Positions 22,001-34,100 of a stretch of DNA of 64,000 nt are shown piece after piece. The first letter of the stretch is position 1. Every line of letters begins with the position of its first letter. Origin of the DNA: Rotaria sp. Silwood1 (lineage: Eukaryota > Rotifera > Eurotatoria > Philodinida > Philodinidae); contig CAJNOP010000102.1 in assembly GCA_905250075.1 (NCBI GenBank), forward strand, positions 460,635 through 524,634, read 5' to 3'. The position numbers and the translations under genes are program-made. The notes beneath the pieces were generated by a model that searched no databases, was not told the origin of the DNA, and was given only the letters and a program-made list of their open reading frames with translations.

Positions 22001-24613
22001 CATGTGGAGCATTTATTATTAAATAATCATTGACACAAGTATCACGAATAGATGAATACATTCGTTCTATATCATCTAAATTATTTGTATCATCATTTTT
22101 AGAAATAACTAAATCAGGTTCATTCGAATATTCTAAATAATAAGAATATTAATATTTAGAAAAGAAAAAATAAACAATTTTTATAATAAAACTCATACCA
22201 TCTGAGCGACGTTGTTCACCACTTGATATAGCCATTTCATTAATCCAAATTTTTGCTATTCTATCTGTTATACCCAAAAGTGTTCTTCTACATTCATTAT
22301 TTGTTTGTTTATAAGTTGGAAAATTTGGACTAGTAACAATTCCATGTATACTTGCAATAGGATTATTTGTATCACAGATATCATATGTTGTTATATTTGA
22401 TACAGTTCCAACTAATTTACTTGGTACACCAGTGGCGTACGCAGAAATTTTTCAAGGGGGGGCCCAACTTCGTAGGGGGGGGCCGGCCATGGCACAAAAA
22501 AATTTTTATCACGTCAAAATATTTTTTCCTGTACCCCCCCCAGGACTTTTTCGTCTCAAGGGGGGGCCCGGGCCCCTCGGCCCCCCCCCCTGCGTACGCC
22601 ACTGTGGTACACATTGGCTAGTTACATGTAAATAATCAGCATATTGATCTGAACAACGTGCAAGTCGACGTCTCATTGAATATGATATAAAACAAGCAGG
22701 TGCATCAGTTCGACATTGTGTTATTGTTGATAATGTTTCTTGTACACAATCACCTTGAACAAATCTACATTGATTTGATGATTGTTTTTTAACACCATAA
22801 AAAGCACCTAATATTATGAATGTATAACCAGATGGACAACTATAACTTAATGAACTACTAAAACAGATATCATGTTCTATTTCATCACGTGCAAACATGT
22901 TGGTTTCATTTGTTAAAGCTACTGCTGTTTGTGTTATAAATGGTGTTGTTGGAATAGTTGTTTGAGATGATGTTATTACAGATTTACCACAAGCCCAATC
23001 AGATGGACGTGTTTGACTTTCAATATATAATTGAGCACCAGAAGAAAAAAATGTTGTTTCATCATTAGCAGTATAACTTACATCAAGTTCATTTGAACAA
23101 CTTGAATAAATTAAACTATAAGAACGTTCTTCACAAAAATCTGTACCTTCACTTTCACCATCTTCAAGAAATGTTATTTTATTTGATTTACATTCAGTTG
23201 AAAAATCATTTAAACTAATGTCAAGTGCATAAAAATTCATAATATAACCTACATTAGTTTTCATTCGGTAAGTGCAATTCATTTTTGTAAAACTTGGATA
23301 ACCATATGTTTGAAAACGACCACGACGATTAATTAGTACTGGAATTTTCGATCCATCTGATGGACATGAAGTATTTGGTGAAACAAGTTCAGTATTTGTT
23401 GGTATACATTGATATTCAATATATTGATAAACAGCAGTTCTACCACCACATGATGAAACAACTTGGTTTCCTGGATAGAAAAACGTACAACTTCGACGAC
23501 ATGCAAATGTTGGAGCTGTTGTAATAACACAATGTTTCGATGCATCATGTTGTTCACATTGATCAGATTGAGTAACACCAAATATATTTGTAGTAATAAT
23601 TACACCATAATTATCTGGACATACAATGTTAAATGATTGACCTACAAAAAGAACAATTTAGAATTTCAGTTTTTTTCGTTTGTTTTCTTTTTGTTATTCA
23701 ATAAATAAAATGATTTACCTCGACAAATTTGAAAACTTCGAACAGGTGATGCAATACCAAGTAAAACATAAGCAGGCACAGCTGTAGTTTGACTTGGATT
23801 TATAGTTGTTACTGTTGGTGGTGTAGATAGTACAGGTGTTACTGTTCCATCTATATTTGGACAATTATCATTTGAAGGTCGATCAACTATTTCGAAATAC
23901 ATTCTCATTCCATGATAGATTGATAATTGTGTTGTAACATAATATTGAATAATAATTGTCGATGAACATAAATATGGATAAGCATATCGCACTCGAGCAC
24001 AATGTCGATATGTTTGGACACTATCAACAACATAGACATGATCTTTAGCACAAGTTCCCAACGTTGAACCAATGTATAGCTCAGTTAACCATAGACGAAT
24101 TATTTTATCATTTGGTACACGTATTGCACGAAAACATTCGCTTGTTGTTGTTTGAAATTGTGTTGGATACCCGGGACTTCGTATTATTCCATGATCACTT
24201 GTTATTTCTGTACTATTTTGACAAACATTATATTCTTTCGTTGAATCATCCATTGATATGGGTACACACTCATATTCAACATGAATGTAACTACTATATT
24301 GATCATTACATTGCGGTAGCTTTTTTCTTGCTGCATACATGTTACATTGAAGAGTATCTACTGTACATGTTACTATACTCATTGCATCAGCAATACAATC
24401 ACCTGTTGTATAGCTACATGAATCAGCTATTTGTGCAACACCGTAAAAAGCACTTCGAACAACAACAACAACAACATAATTCTGTTGACAACGAACACTA
24501 ATTATTGATGGTACACATGAATCCTCTGCCTTCATTGGTATAACCATTTGTCCATTAGTGAAAGTAATGTTTTGTAACATGTACAAAATAAGCAATATAA
24601 ATTTAGACATCAT
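19092..24613 (-). CDS. Single-pass receptor with six SUEL-lectin/CUB units, interrupted by a MITE and a TAG
   Basis: Exons 24613-23719, 23641-22199 and 22132-19092 (introns 77 and 66 bp, both phase 1) keep one frame. A signal peptide (MMSKFILLILYMLQ) is followed by six repeats of a SUEL-type galactose/rhamnose-binding domain (pattern AFYGV..C..GDC...C, ending YxHVEYECVP) plus a CUB domain (YPTxF.., ..LCG..). A Thr/Ala-rich linker encoded by ACA/GCA repeats separates units 4 and 5. One membrane helix (LIAGIVVGVLLVAVIIGFVL) and a cytoplasmic tail of about 55 residues end the protein. The likely role is a surface receptor or adhesion protein binding glycans. Two lesions interrupt it: a 175-bp MITE in unit 3 (22430-22604), which introduces a stop at about 22509, and an in-frame TAG at 21090-21092 after unit 4. 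The frame is otherwise open, so the damage is recent, allelic or partly a sequence error. Confidence 0.85.
20884..21070. repeat. Imperfect triplet repeat encoding a Thr/Ala linker
   Basis: GTT/GCT triplets on the plus strand are ACA/GCA on the minus strand and code for a Thr/Ala-rich, probably O-glycosylated spacer in the SUEL/CUB receptor. The poly-Leu and poly-Asn frames across it are shadows. Confidence 0.85.
22430..22604. mobile_element. hAT-type MITE, 175 bp, in a coding exon
   Basis: The terminal inverted repeats are CAGTGGCGTACGCAG at both ends (15/15), continuing into G runs. The 8 bp on the left (22422-22429) and right (22605-22612) are both TGGTACAC, a perfect target duplication of the hAT length. 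The interior is very GC-rich and has no transposase. The insertion plus duplication adds 183 bp (61 codons), so the downstream frame of the host gene is kept, but a stop lies inside the element on the minus strand. Confidence 0.93.
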
Positions 24614-25166
24614 TTTGTCAAAACTACATTTGCTATACTCTTATGCGTAAATTAAAGTGGTAGCATCATAAGACACCAGTAATAAAAACTGATAGTAATA
24701 GAAACAAAATAACTACTGTCGTCAGTTTTTATTTGCTTTAATTTTAAAGATAAGGGCTACAAAAAAAAACCAAGCAACGACGCAATTTCTATCTGTAGGA
24801 ATATCATTTTTGCATCTTCTTACACAATCAGTTATAAAAACATTTTTTAATTTTTTTTAACGCTCTTGTTATCTGTGTAATGTGAGTAAGACTCTAGTTC
24901 AATATTACTCTATCTAACTTTTGGTTCTTTTGATTCTTTTCTTTTTCTAGGTAAGCATACACGAAAAATCATTAAAGCCAATACATTGACGTCAATGTAC
25001 TGCGACGATAAGAAAATTAGCTATGATCAAAATGAAAAAAAAACACTTGACTATAGTTCAGTGAAATTTAATTCTTCAAATTAAACTTCAAAATAAAGAA
25101 AAAAACTCAGCAAATTATATAATAGATCTTATGATCGGTGCACTTTACACAAATAACATTTTTATT

Positions 25167-25264
25167 GGTGTTGGCGGGTTAAGGTGTGTGGATGTAAATG
25201 CCGGTGTGCTTCTGGGTGTGCGTGGGTGCGAGTATGGCTGTCGTTGTGTTATTACTCACATCCT
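25167..25264. repeat. Telomere-like fold-back pair 10 (degenerate)
   Basis: The left arm is long and diverged: GGTTAAGGTGTGTGGATG, then TGGGTGTGCGTGGGTGCGAG. The right arm is ACTCACATCCTG, short and weak. Confidence 0.5.
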
Positions 25265-26090
25265 GCTCTGATTAGAATCATTAAAAATAATGTCGACTAT
25301 GCACAGTTTTGACGAAACAGTGACCAAATATTGAATGGAAAAATTTCGATGTTGAATACCACAATCACTTTAATAGCGTATTATGTATCATATATTCTAG
25401 TTATAGTCCAGAAATGAAGATCTTTAATTCAATAAAACGATTGTTTTCATGTTGAATTTCAAGTATCAACTATGCTTATACAAAATCAATACTCAGAATT
25501 TCTTATTAGATGAGCAGAAACTGAAAAATCACTGTACTCTCAACATACCTCACTAGAGAGAGGAGAAAATACTCAGTATATGTACTCCCATTATTAACAC
25601 AAATCTAGAGACTTCTACTACATTTGAGAAGTTATTTTATCGATTTTTATTTGAGATTTACTATGAATATGAATAATTAAACACATTTTTAAATTTTCGT
25701 ATCGATTCACAAATTTTAAAAATATGATCTATAATTTTGAATTTGAATAAATTATTTTTTCGATTAGTCGAATATAATCGTTTAGAATCTTTGGTCACGT
25801 CATCTTGAGGTTTTATTTATGAAATAGTTTTCTCTACTCGAATGAGAAATTAACCAAAATTATTTCGAAGACTATTAATAATTCTTAAAAAATTAAAAGA
25901 ATTCCAAAAGGCTTCATTTTTCATTTCAATTCGACATTTGTGATTTTTTTGAATAAAAAAAAAGAATATCGAAATGCAAATAATCAGACCGTTCGTTGAA
26001 ACTCATTCTACAAAGAGAAAGTGGAAAGATCATAAAACCTTTGTCATATTATACAGCAGAGATGCAGAGATTTTCTCAACCCATTCAAAC

Positions 26091-26150
26091 GAGTATAGGT
26101 GTGGGCGTCGGTGTTTTTCTTCTTTTCGTTACTATCCACATCTTACACTC
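26091..26150. repeat. Telomere-like fold-back pair 11
   Basis: The left arm is GTATAGGTGTGGGCGTCGGT. The spacer is pyrimidine-rich (TTTTTCTTCTTTTCG). The right arm is CTATCCACATCTTACACTC. Confidence 0.5.
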
Positions 26151-26258
26151 ACTTTCTTCAATTCGTTATGCATTCGTTTTTTATTTACCAGAATTATTCC
26201 ACGTTTAGAATGCTTCAATTGAAATGGGAAAATCGAAAGAATAAAATGCGTCGTTTTC

Positions 26259-26318
26259 TTGGGTGTGGTTATCGTTGAAGAGAAGGTCCATACCCTCAGC
26301 CACGCCTATACTCATATC
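26259..26318. repeat. Telomere-like fold-back pair 12
   Basis: The left arm is TTGGGTGTGG. The spacer TTATCGTTGAAGAGAAGGTC is close to those of pairs 5 and 6. The right arm is CATACCCTCAGCCACGCC. Confidence 0.6.
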
Positions 26319-27404
26319 TATTCGATCAAATTTACATTCCTCCTCGTGTACCTGATGATTTGCAGTCAATATTTTCCTGAATATTATTTTCCGGATAATT
26401 GACGGAATATTCTTTGTAATGCAATGATCGTGTTGAATGAGCTATCGAAAAACAATGGCGTGTCATTCATTTAATAGTTCAAGATACATTAATTTGCCAT
26501 GTTCTCCAAATCGAAACGAATTTAACTATTAACCGAGTTACGCTGATATGGTCCTCCTGCTCTGAAGTGTGACGCCCTATTCATTTGTCTGACAACGCGA
26601 ACAAAACTGTCTAGGTGGGTATGGATAAATGGTTTCGACGTGGTTTTGTTGGTCTTGTTTTAATGTAAATTATATCGATACGCACTTCAAAGAAGACTGA
26701 ACTGCTTTTCATACTATTTTCTCTGATGATATCTTTGTTGGTTGCTCTCTTCACTACCCAAACGTGAATCGATCAAAGTATTATTGTCTTCGTACAATAG
26801 AAGTCGACTGAAAGAGTTCATCAGAAAATAATTTATCAAATATTGGCAATAAACAACTAAAAAAAAATGTGTAACATGCACAGATGGTGTCCAGAAAGAT
26901 TAAAAAAACTCGCTATTTTATGCAGAATAAACATTGTTTGTCTGCTTCATTCTTATCTCACTGTCTTCTCCTTTGTCATCATAAGCAATGTTACTGTAAC
27001 AATCGTATCAGTTTATATCTTGTCAGATGTAGCAAAAAAAAAGAATGAATACTTTCGCTCTATACTCTTCATTGCAATTGATAAACTGTTGAAGGTGACT
27101 TTTATTATAGGATTTGCAGTACAAATATAATGAAGAATAATCGAATACACAATATGAGAAATACTGAAATGAATTCTTCGCAATTACAATCGAACATCCG
27201 AATCAAGAAAGCCGTCCATCAGGCAAGTAGTAGTCAAAACTTACTCACCGAAGTGGAAATATTTTTTCTGTATTCTAGTGGGTGATAGAAAATAATCGTC
27301 AATATCCGAACAATAAGTGAGTATTTGAACTCGTCCTCGAACAAAAAAGGTTTCTTTTTCCAATTCATTTTTTCATCACCTAAGACGCTGTGTTAAAAGA
27401 AAAA

Positions 27405-27540
27405 AAAATACACCACAAGATGCAGCATTAGAAGCTCTACAGTTTATCCAGAACAGCTCATTCTATAGTTGCACTTTTTTCTCAAAATGAAGGAAAGTCT
27501 GTGCGACTACTTTTTGACGCTGTGAACAAGATCATGTTTA
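27405..27540 (+). pseudogene. Short coding-like relic related to 58013-58130
   Basis: One frame reads NTPQDAALEALQFIQ before a stop. The corresponding stretch at 58013 reads NIPQDVARKAFDC. The nucleotide match (ATACACCACAAGATGCAGCA / ATACCGCAAGATGTAGCAC) extends a few dozen bases. Both are too short and broken to be genes. Confidence 0.3.
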
Positions 27541-28120
27541 GGTACACGATGAATTCTTTCTGTTATTATTTTGGTTAAAGAGTTGCAATTGAAACTTATA
27601 ATCGATGACCGAACAATGGAATGAAGTTAAAAAGAATGATGCATAAATTGCTGTCATAAGAAAAAGAACTCAATGTGTACCAAAAATTATTTTTTTCTAA
27701 ATGTCAAAAAATTAGTGGCTCAGAATTGTGTCCATTATCAAGATGAAAAGTGCAATTATCAAATAAGCTGTCCCTTTGTAGATTATAGAGCGTTTTCACT
27801 CTGAATCTTGTGACGCATTTGGGTTTTTTTAAACACAGAGCATTTGGTGACGAAAAAACGAATTGAAAAAGAAACTCTGTTGTCCAGACGAGAGTATCAC
27901 GGAAATGAGACATCTTTGTATGCGTCGAGGAAAATTAACACAATAAGCCAGTTAACCGAGCCTCATATATATATATATGTGGCTTAATTTGGGCTCTATT
28001 CATGGATATGTACATGAAGATATAATAATAAAATATAGAGGAGAACGAGCTATTAGAAAAGGAGCTTTTTTTGTTCGAGAGAGACTTTATTTTATTCTAT
28101 TATTGATCTGCATGTTGTAG

Positions 28121-31100
28121 AATCGAAGATTATGGTCAAATACATTTCACGCAGAATGAACGTAAATCATGGGTAAGTTTAAAGTCTTTTCGTTGGGGAT
28201 ATTGATCTAATTCAATGTAGTACATACGTTATCCATTCAATCCACCCAATGCAGTTCAGCTAGCAACATCTAAAGAGATTCGCCAACAGACGATACGTAC
28301 TGAGGCTAATGAAGAAGAAGATAATCAATCAAGTTTCCATGCGATTGAAAAACTGCCAGCTAGCCATTCTATTATTCCTATTGGATCCGTACCACGAGAA
28401 CCAGCTAAGCATCTTCTTGAATTGTTGCGTGATAAATGGGAACTGTCTCCGCCTGAACTGATAATCTCAGTTGTAGGCGGCGCCAAGATCTTCAATTTGG
28501 CAGAAAGAAGCCGTGCTATCCTTCAAAAGGGTCTTGTCTCGGCTGCAGTCACTACTGGTAAGAACCAAGATTTATATTGTATTCTTCTCTATTTTGAAAC
28601 AGATGCCTGGGTGTTTACTGGAGGAACGTATGCTGGAGTTATGAAAGATGTGGGTGATGCATTCGAAAAATGGACATACAAGAGTAGTAGTATGGATAAG
28701 ACTCATACTCGAGTTCCAGTTATTGGAATTGCAAGTTGGTATTATACAACGAGTAAGAGAAAATAAACATGTCATTTGCCCATGAATTTTTTCATTCTTC
28801 AAAAACTAGATTATAAACAACTCATTCAAAAACGATCAAGTGAATCGAATAGTAAAAGAGTATGTCTATGCTTTTTATAAGTTACTTGAAAAGTGGAATT
28901 ATTGTCTAGAATTCGACATCTGTATCGATGGATGACAGAGAAATTAATCGTGAGAAACTCTATCGCAATGGTGTACCACAAGATAACCCTCAAACATATC
29001 CTCTCGATCCAAATCATACTCACTTTATTCTTCTAGACGATAGATGTGGTGCAGGCGATGAGAAATGGAGGAAAAAACGATATAGTGTTCGAGCCGACCT
29101 CACTATTCAGTTACGGACTGAAATTGAACGAGAAGCCCGTTATAGTTCACATTATAGACAAAGTAATTGACACGATATGGTATTTTGCTTAGTCATTATA
29201 TTTTGTTCGATAGACTACAACACACCGATTATTCAAATATTGATTGGAGGTGGTCGTTCATCCCTTCTAACAGTGATTGAAGCAGTAACTCATGAAACAC
29301 CAGTCATTGTCGTTGAAGTACGTGCTCAATGTAAAGACAATAGTGATGAGAATAACATGCATTCTACCTTTCACAGGGCACGGGAAGAGCAGCCGATTTT
29401 ATTTCGAAAGCATACAATATATTATATCATAATCAAACAACATTTGCTCAACCAACAAACAATAATTCTGCTCTGTAATATTGAAGTCTAATTCTTAAAA
29501 TACTTTATTTGTATTTTAGAGAACAACTAATAGGAAGAGAATACAAAGAAATAATTACGGAAAGTAATGGAAAGCGTTTTCGTGACATGATTATGTCGGA
29601 GAAAGGCTTCTTCTTAATCAATATTTTTTCACTCTCGTCTGACGATTCTGAATTCAAATTGGGTGATGCCATACTCGAAGCTTTATTTCGAGGTACTTGT
29701 TTAATACAAATCTATATTTGAATCATTTTTTTTATTTAGTGGCAATCATGTTCAAGCAGGAAGAATCTAATGTTTACGTACAAAAGCTCAAATTGGCGAT
29801 GGCTTGGAAAAAGTTCGATTTGGCTATGTCAGAAATATTCAACAAAAACAACAAAATTTCATGGACAGTAAGTATTAAAAGAAAAGAGGATCTTCGTTTC
29901 TAATTTTCACCTACTTTCAAAAGGATGCTCAATTAGATAGTGCTTTAGTTCATGCAATACGATACGACTCGGTACAGTTTGTTGAACTTCTCATTGAACA
30001 AGGTGCATCATTTGATCGTCTTCGACGATTGATCAATCTTAATGACTTATACAAGAAAGTGAGTGGGATTCTGCAGAAATGATGTATAATTTTAAATATT
30101 AATAGAAATCTGGCCTACCATTATTGGATGAAGAAATCGTACATACCGATAATAACAAACAACAAATGTATTATAAACAATATCTGGACACGGAAGCTCT
30201 GAAAACAATCGAATCTCTCGAAGTAAAATAAGCTCATCAGTCAAGTTCAAGAAAATCATAGTTTTTCTGTTTTAGGGAAATGGAGCATTACGTCTAAGTA
30301 TGACAAAGAACATAATGATACATATCGTTTCTCATTTTTACTTTCAATTCTAGGCAGTATCGATGTGTATGGCACTATCGAGAATCCCCTTAAACTAACA
30401 ACAAATCTGAATGGATTTGCTGTTTTCAATGGAGATGATGTTGTCAGACAAAATGGCTACATAAAACAAGTCTCGATAGTTTTTTCAGACTCTCACAATA
30501 CATCTGGGACTATGAACAGGTCACATAATATAGTCCTCTGCATCCTTTCGCCAACATCAGATCTCAATTCTTTTCAAGTAGTTTACATGCAAAAGTTATC
30601 CGAAAGCGATCATAAACATAATCAGAACAAATCAATATTTTATTTACACAATTCGAATGTCTACTTAGAACAAGGCCAATATTTAGCTGTTGGCTTCCAC
30701 AAGAATTCGTGTTCTCCATGCTACTTGAATAGTCCGAGTTCGAGTTACTCACTTGATCTTGATGCAGTCAATGAAGTTTATTCAACCAATGCTTCGATTG
30801 AATTCAAGAAGAGTAATAGGAGGATAGCGATTAGTTTCCAGTTGATTCCTACTTCAGGTACGATTATTACACATCAACCATGTTGATTTGATTAACGTCA
30901 TTAGACTTTCACAAAACAGTATCATTATATAGATCAGTTAAACTTTCTGATGATTGAAAAGAGTATCATTAAATTCATGGAGATTTGAAAGTTCTATTCG
31001 TAAATAAACAGAAGTGAAAGTCAATTAATTGTTTGTTTAGAATTCATTCGTGATATTTTCTTGTGGTCAATATTTGCTGCTAGCTTCAATATGTCTATTT

Positions 31101-34100
31101 GTTTATGTTCACACAGTCCAGTATGTCTTTTCTTAGTTATTTAATCATAAGCAAAATCATTTTATGGTTGTATTATAGAACACTATTGTTGCTGCTCTTG
31201 TGGCGAGTAAAATTTATAAAAAAGCAGCTGAAATGACTGAATCCAAAGAACAAAAACGAGAATACATTGCAAAAAAGAAGTATGACAAATCGTTTTTAAA
31301 AACTTCTTTCATGATATATCGTGTTTTCTTTATCAGAGACTTTGATGTACATGCAGCACAGATTATTGATAAATGTTTTTCTCAAGATGAATATCTTGCC
31401 CTCGACTTATTGACAACACAATCAAAATTATATTTCGGCTATACACCGATAGAACTGGCTGAAGAAACTAATAGCCGTACATTTTTAGCTAGTGAATGCG
31501 TACAAGCATATGCCGATCGACTCTGGTATGGTCATATTGAACAGCCTGCCCATAGAAAAAATATTGTTAATATTTTGGTCGGTGATGTATAGCTGAACTT
31601 GATTTAATTAATGAGATTTTGAAATATTACAGATGTTTTTCCTGTGTATTTGTCCTTTTCTTGTAACATTCTCTGGTATTTATCAGATCATTCAATCACC
31701 GGCCAAAAAAGAAGCGTGAGTATAGCATAAAACGTACTTATCCTGTCGATACTTATCCATGTAAAAATTTTTTGCAAAAATTTGATTATAATCGGTTTGC
31801 TTCCTAAGCCATTTCTCAGATTAACATAAGTCAAAACAAATGATTTTAATCAATTATAATCAGATTTTTTCGATTAAAATAAGATCTTTCTTTGAGAAAA
31901 TTTTTTACATTGTCTATAAACTTTCGAAATAGGATACCACGCAGCTGGCTAAAACGAATCATCTACGATAGGCTCAAGGATTTCTTTAGTGGAAGAGCCA
32001 TTGTTCGATACTATTACAATATTGTAGGTGATGACACTGAACTTAAAGACAATCATACATTCGATGTCATTGCAGGTATTTTACGTACTCGTTCTTGGTC
32101 TCTTCAGTTTTGTTATGCTAGCCGACTATTTTCCATACAATAACAATGGGGGCGAACGTAGTAGATATTCCATTGGCATTCCAATCACTGAAATCATTCT
32201 TCATCTGTGTCTTTGGGGTTTGATTATTGAAGAACTCGTTGAGGTACATGAAAACCACTTTATCGTGACATTATCTGTCACTTTTGAGGCGATTCGATCA
32301 TTCTAACCGTCTATGTTTAGTTTGAAATTCATCGTCGTCAAAAAATGAAAAGTAATAGATCCATGCGCAATATTGTGTCATCGTACTTGCTCGAAGATGT
32401 ATGGAATATACTCGATGCTCTGGCTATTTTTATCTACCTTGTCGGTTTCATGACGAGATTTATTGTCATCGAACAAGCCTTTATTGTCTCAAAGTTAGTC
32501 CGTTTGATGGTTATTTCTCATTCTATTGCTTTTCGTGTGTTTCAAAGAATTTTCATGTGCATCGATCTCTTTCTGTGGTACTTGCGTATTCTTCACCTAT
32601 TCGCTGCCTACGAACGACTTGGACCTAAATTATTAATGATATTTAACACAGTTAAGTAAAGGCATTCTGCTTTTCTAATTAATTTCGTTTCGATTCCTTT
32701 TCAGATGAAAGATTTAGTCTTTTTCATTTATTTCATTTTTATTTTTCTTGTCGCCTATTCAATCAGTTCCTACGCACTGATCACTACTCCATATCAAGTT
32801 ACCTGGATTCCAAACGAGGATGGTTCACCATCTCACACATACAACATAAGTCAGAACGGAACCGGCCTCGGGACATGGAGTCTCTTACGAAATATCATCG
32901 ATTGGGGTATGTGGAAGGTTTACGGACAAATTGATCTTATCGACTACAGACAAGTTTCTGCACCGAGCGTTACAAGTAAGTCATGCCATATTTGCGCTCA
33001 TGATATTCAAAATATTTCTAAATAGTTGCTAATGATTCCTATGGAAATACGGCATTTATATTGACAATTATCTTTGTTTGCATCGCCAATGTGCTTCTAC
33101 TCAACGTACTTGTCGCTCTTTTTAAGTGAGCATTCGATCATCAACAAAAATTTTTATTGAATTCAGTCAATGCACTCCTCTGCGGCAAGAGAAATTTTTA
33201 CCGAACGAAAAGCATTTTAGTTGCTACAATAGATTAGATAGATATTCAAAAGCAACATTCTAACTAAAACAAAATCGAAATAGATGAAGAGTTTTGAACT
33301 TCGAAGCAATCTCATTTTGTCATTGAGCGATAGATTCTGAAATAGGTCTCATAAATATCTACGATTTAAGACAGTTCAGAATATGAAAGAGATTTCTGAC
33401 GAAGTATTTTAGATGAACTGATGGCTTTCTAAAAAACCATATATTTATCTGAAATTATGAGACTCATAGCACAGAAGAGAGATATGTTCGATTGACTCAT
33501 AAGTAATGGCAAATAGAATAATATAAATTTGATCAAGAATGATTGCTGACATCTAAAATTCCTTTCTACTTGATGCATGATGCCTTTCCTATATCCATAC
33601 TTCTTTCGAGCAGTCTATTGGTGAAATATGTAATCACGATTATGTTTTGAAGTCAATATTTCTACTCAGTATATCACTAACGTGCAGTTTATGGAGTCTC
33701 TTAATGACTAAAATTGCGGACATAATCATTCAGGCAGAAAAAGAGTTCTGAAAACCCGTGTAAAGTGTACAAACAATGAAAATGCAGTGTATGTACCTAC
33801 ACACATGTGCGCTTTATCTCTTTTTAGCAATTTCTATGACCATTTTAACAGACAGACGAATAAACACCCAAAAGAAACGTCTTTTTATGCCAATTAAACT
33901 CGTTTTCTTATATTCTTATTTGTCTGACTAGAAAAGTAGTATGGAACAAAGAGGAAGTTAGTGCGGGGAGTACTAGAAATTTCGCTTATTTCAAATGGTC
34001 TTAAAAGAAAATTCACCATGGCACCCTTTACGACACAATTGAGTCTAAATGCGTAAACTCATATTGCAAAACAGTACTACATACATGGTTCTGCTTCTAG

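Larger units (their letters stand above)
24614..28120. other. Intergenic, three telomere-like pairs and a gene fragment
   Basis: It contains telomere-like pairs at 25167, 26091 and 26259, and a short relic at 27405-27540 that resembles 58013-58130. The TRPM-like gene's first exon or exons probably lie in the last few hundred bases, but I could not place them. A small hydrophobic open frame at 26867-27130 has no support. Confidence 0.45.

Noticed and set aside
22367..22635. Several Gly/Pro-rich open frames on both strands
   Set aside because: They lie in the G/C runs of the hAT MITE and are products of base composition.
26867..27130. 87-residue hydrophobic frame that could be a small membrane protein
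   Set aside because: AT-rich DNA often yields hydrophobic frames. There is no homology, no conserved motif and no supporting neighbour.
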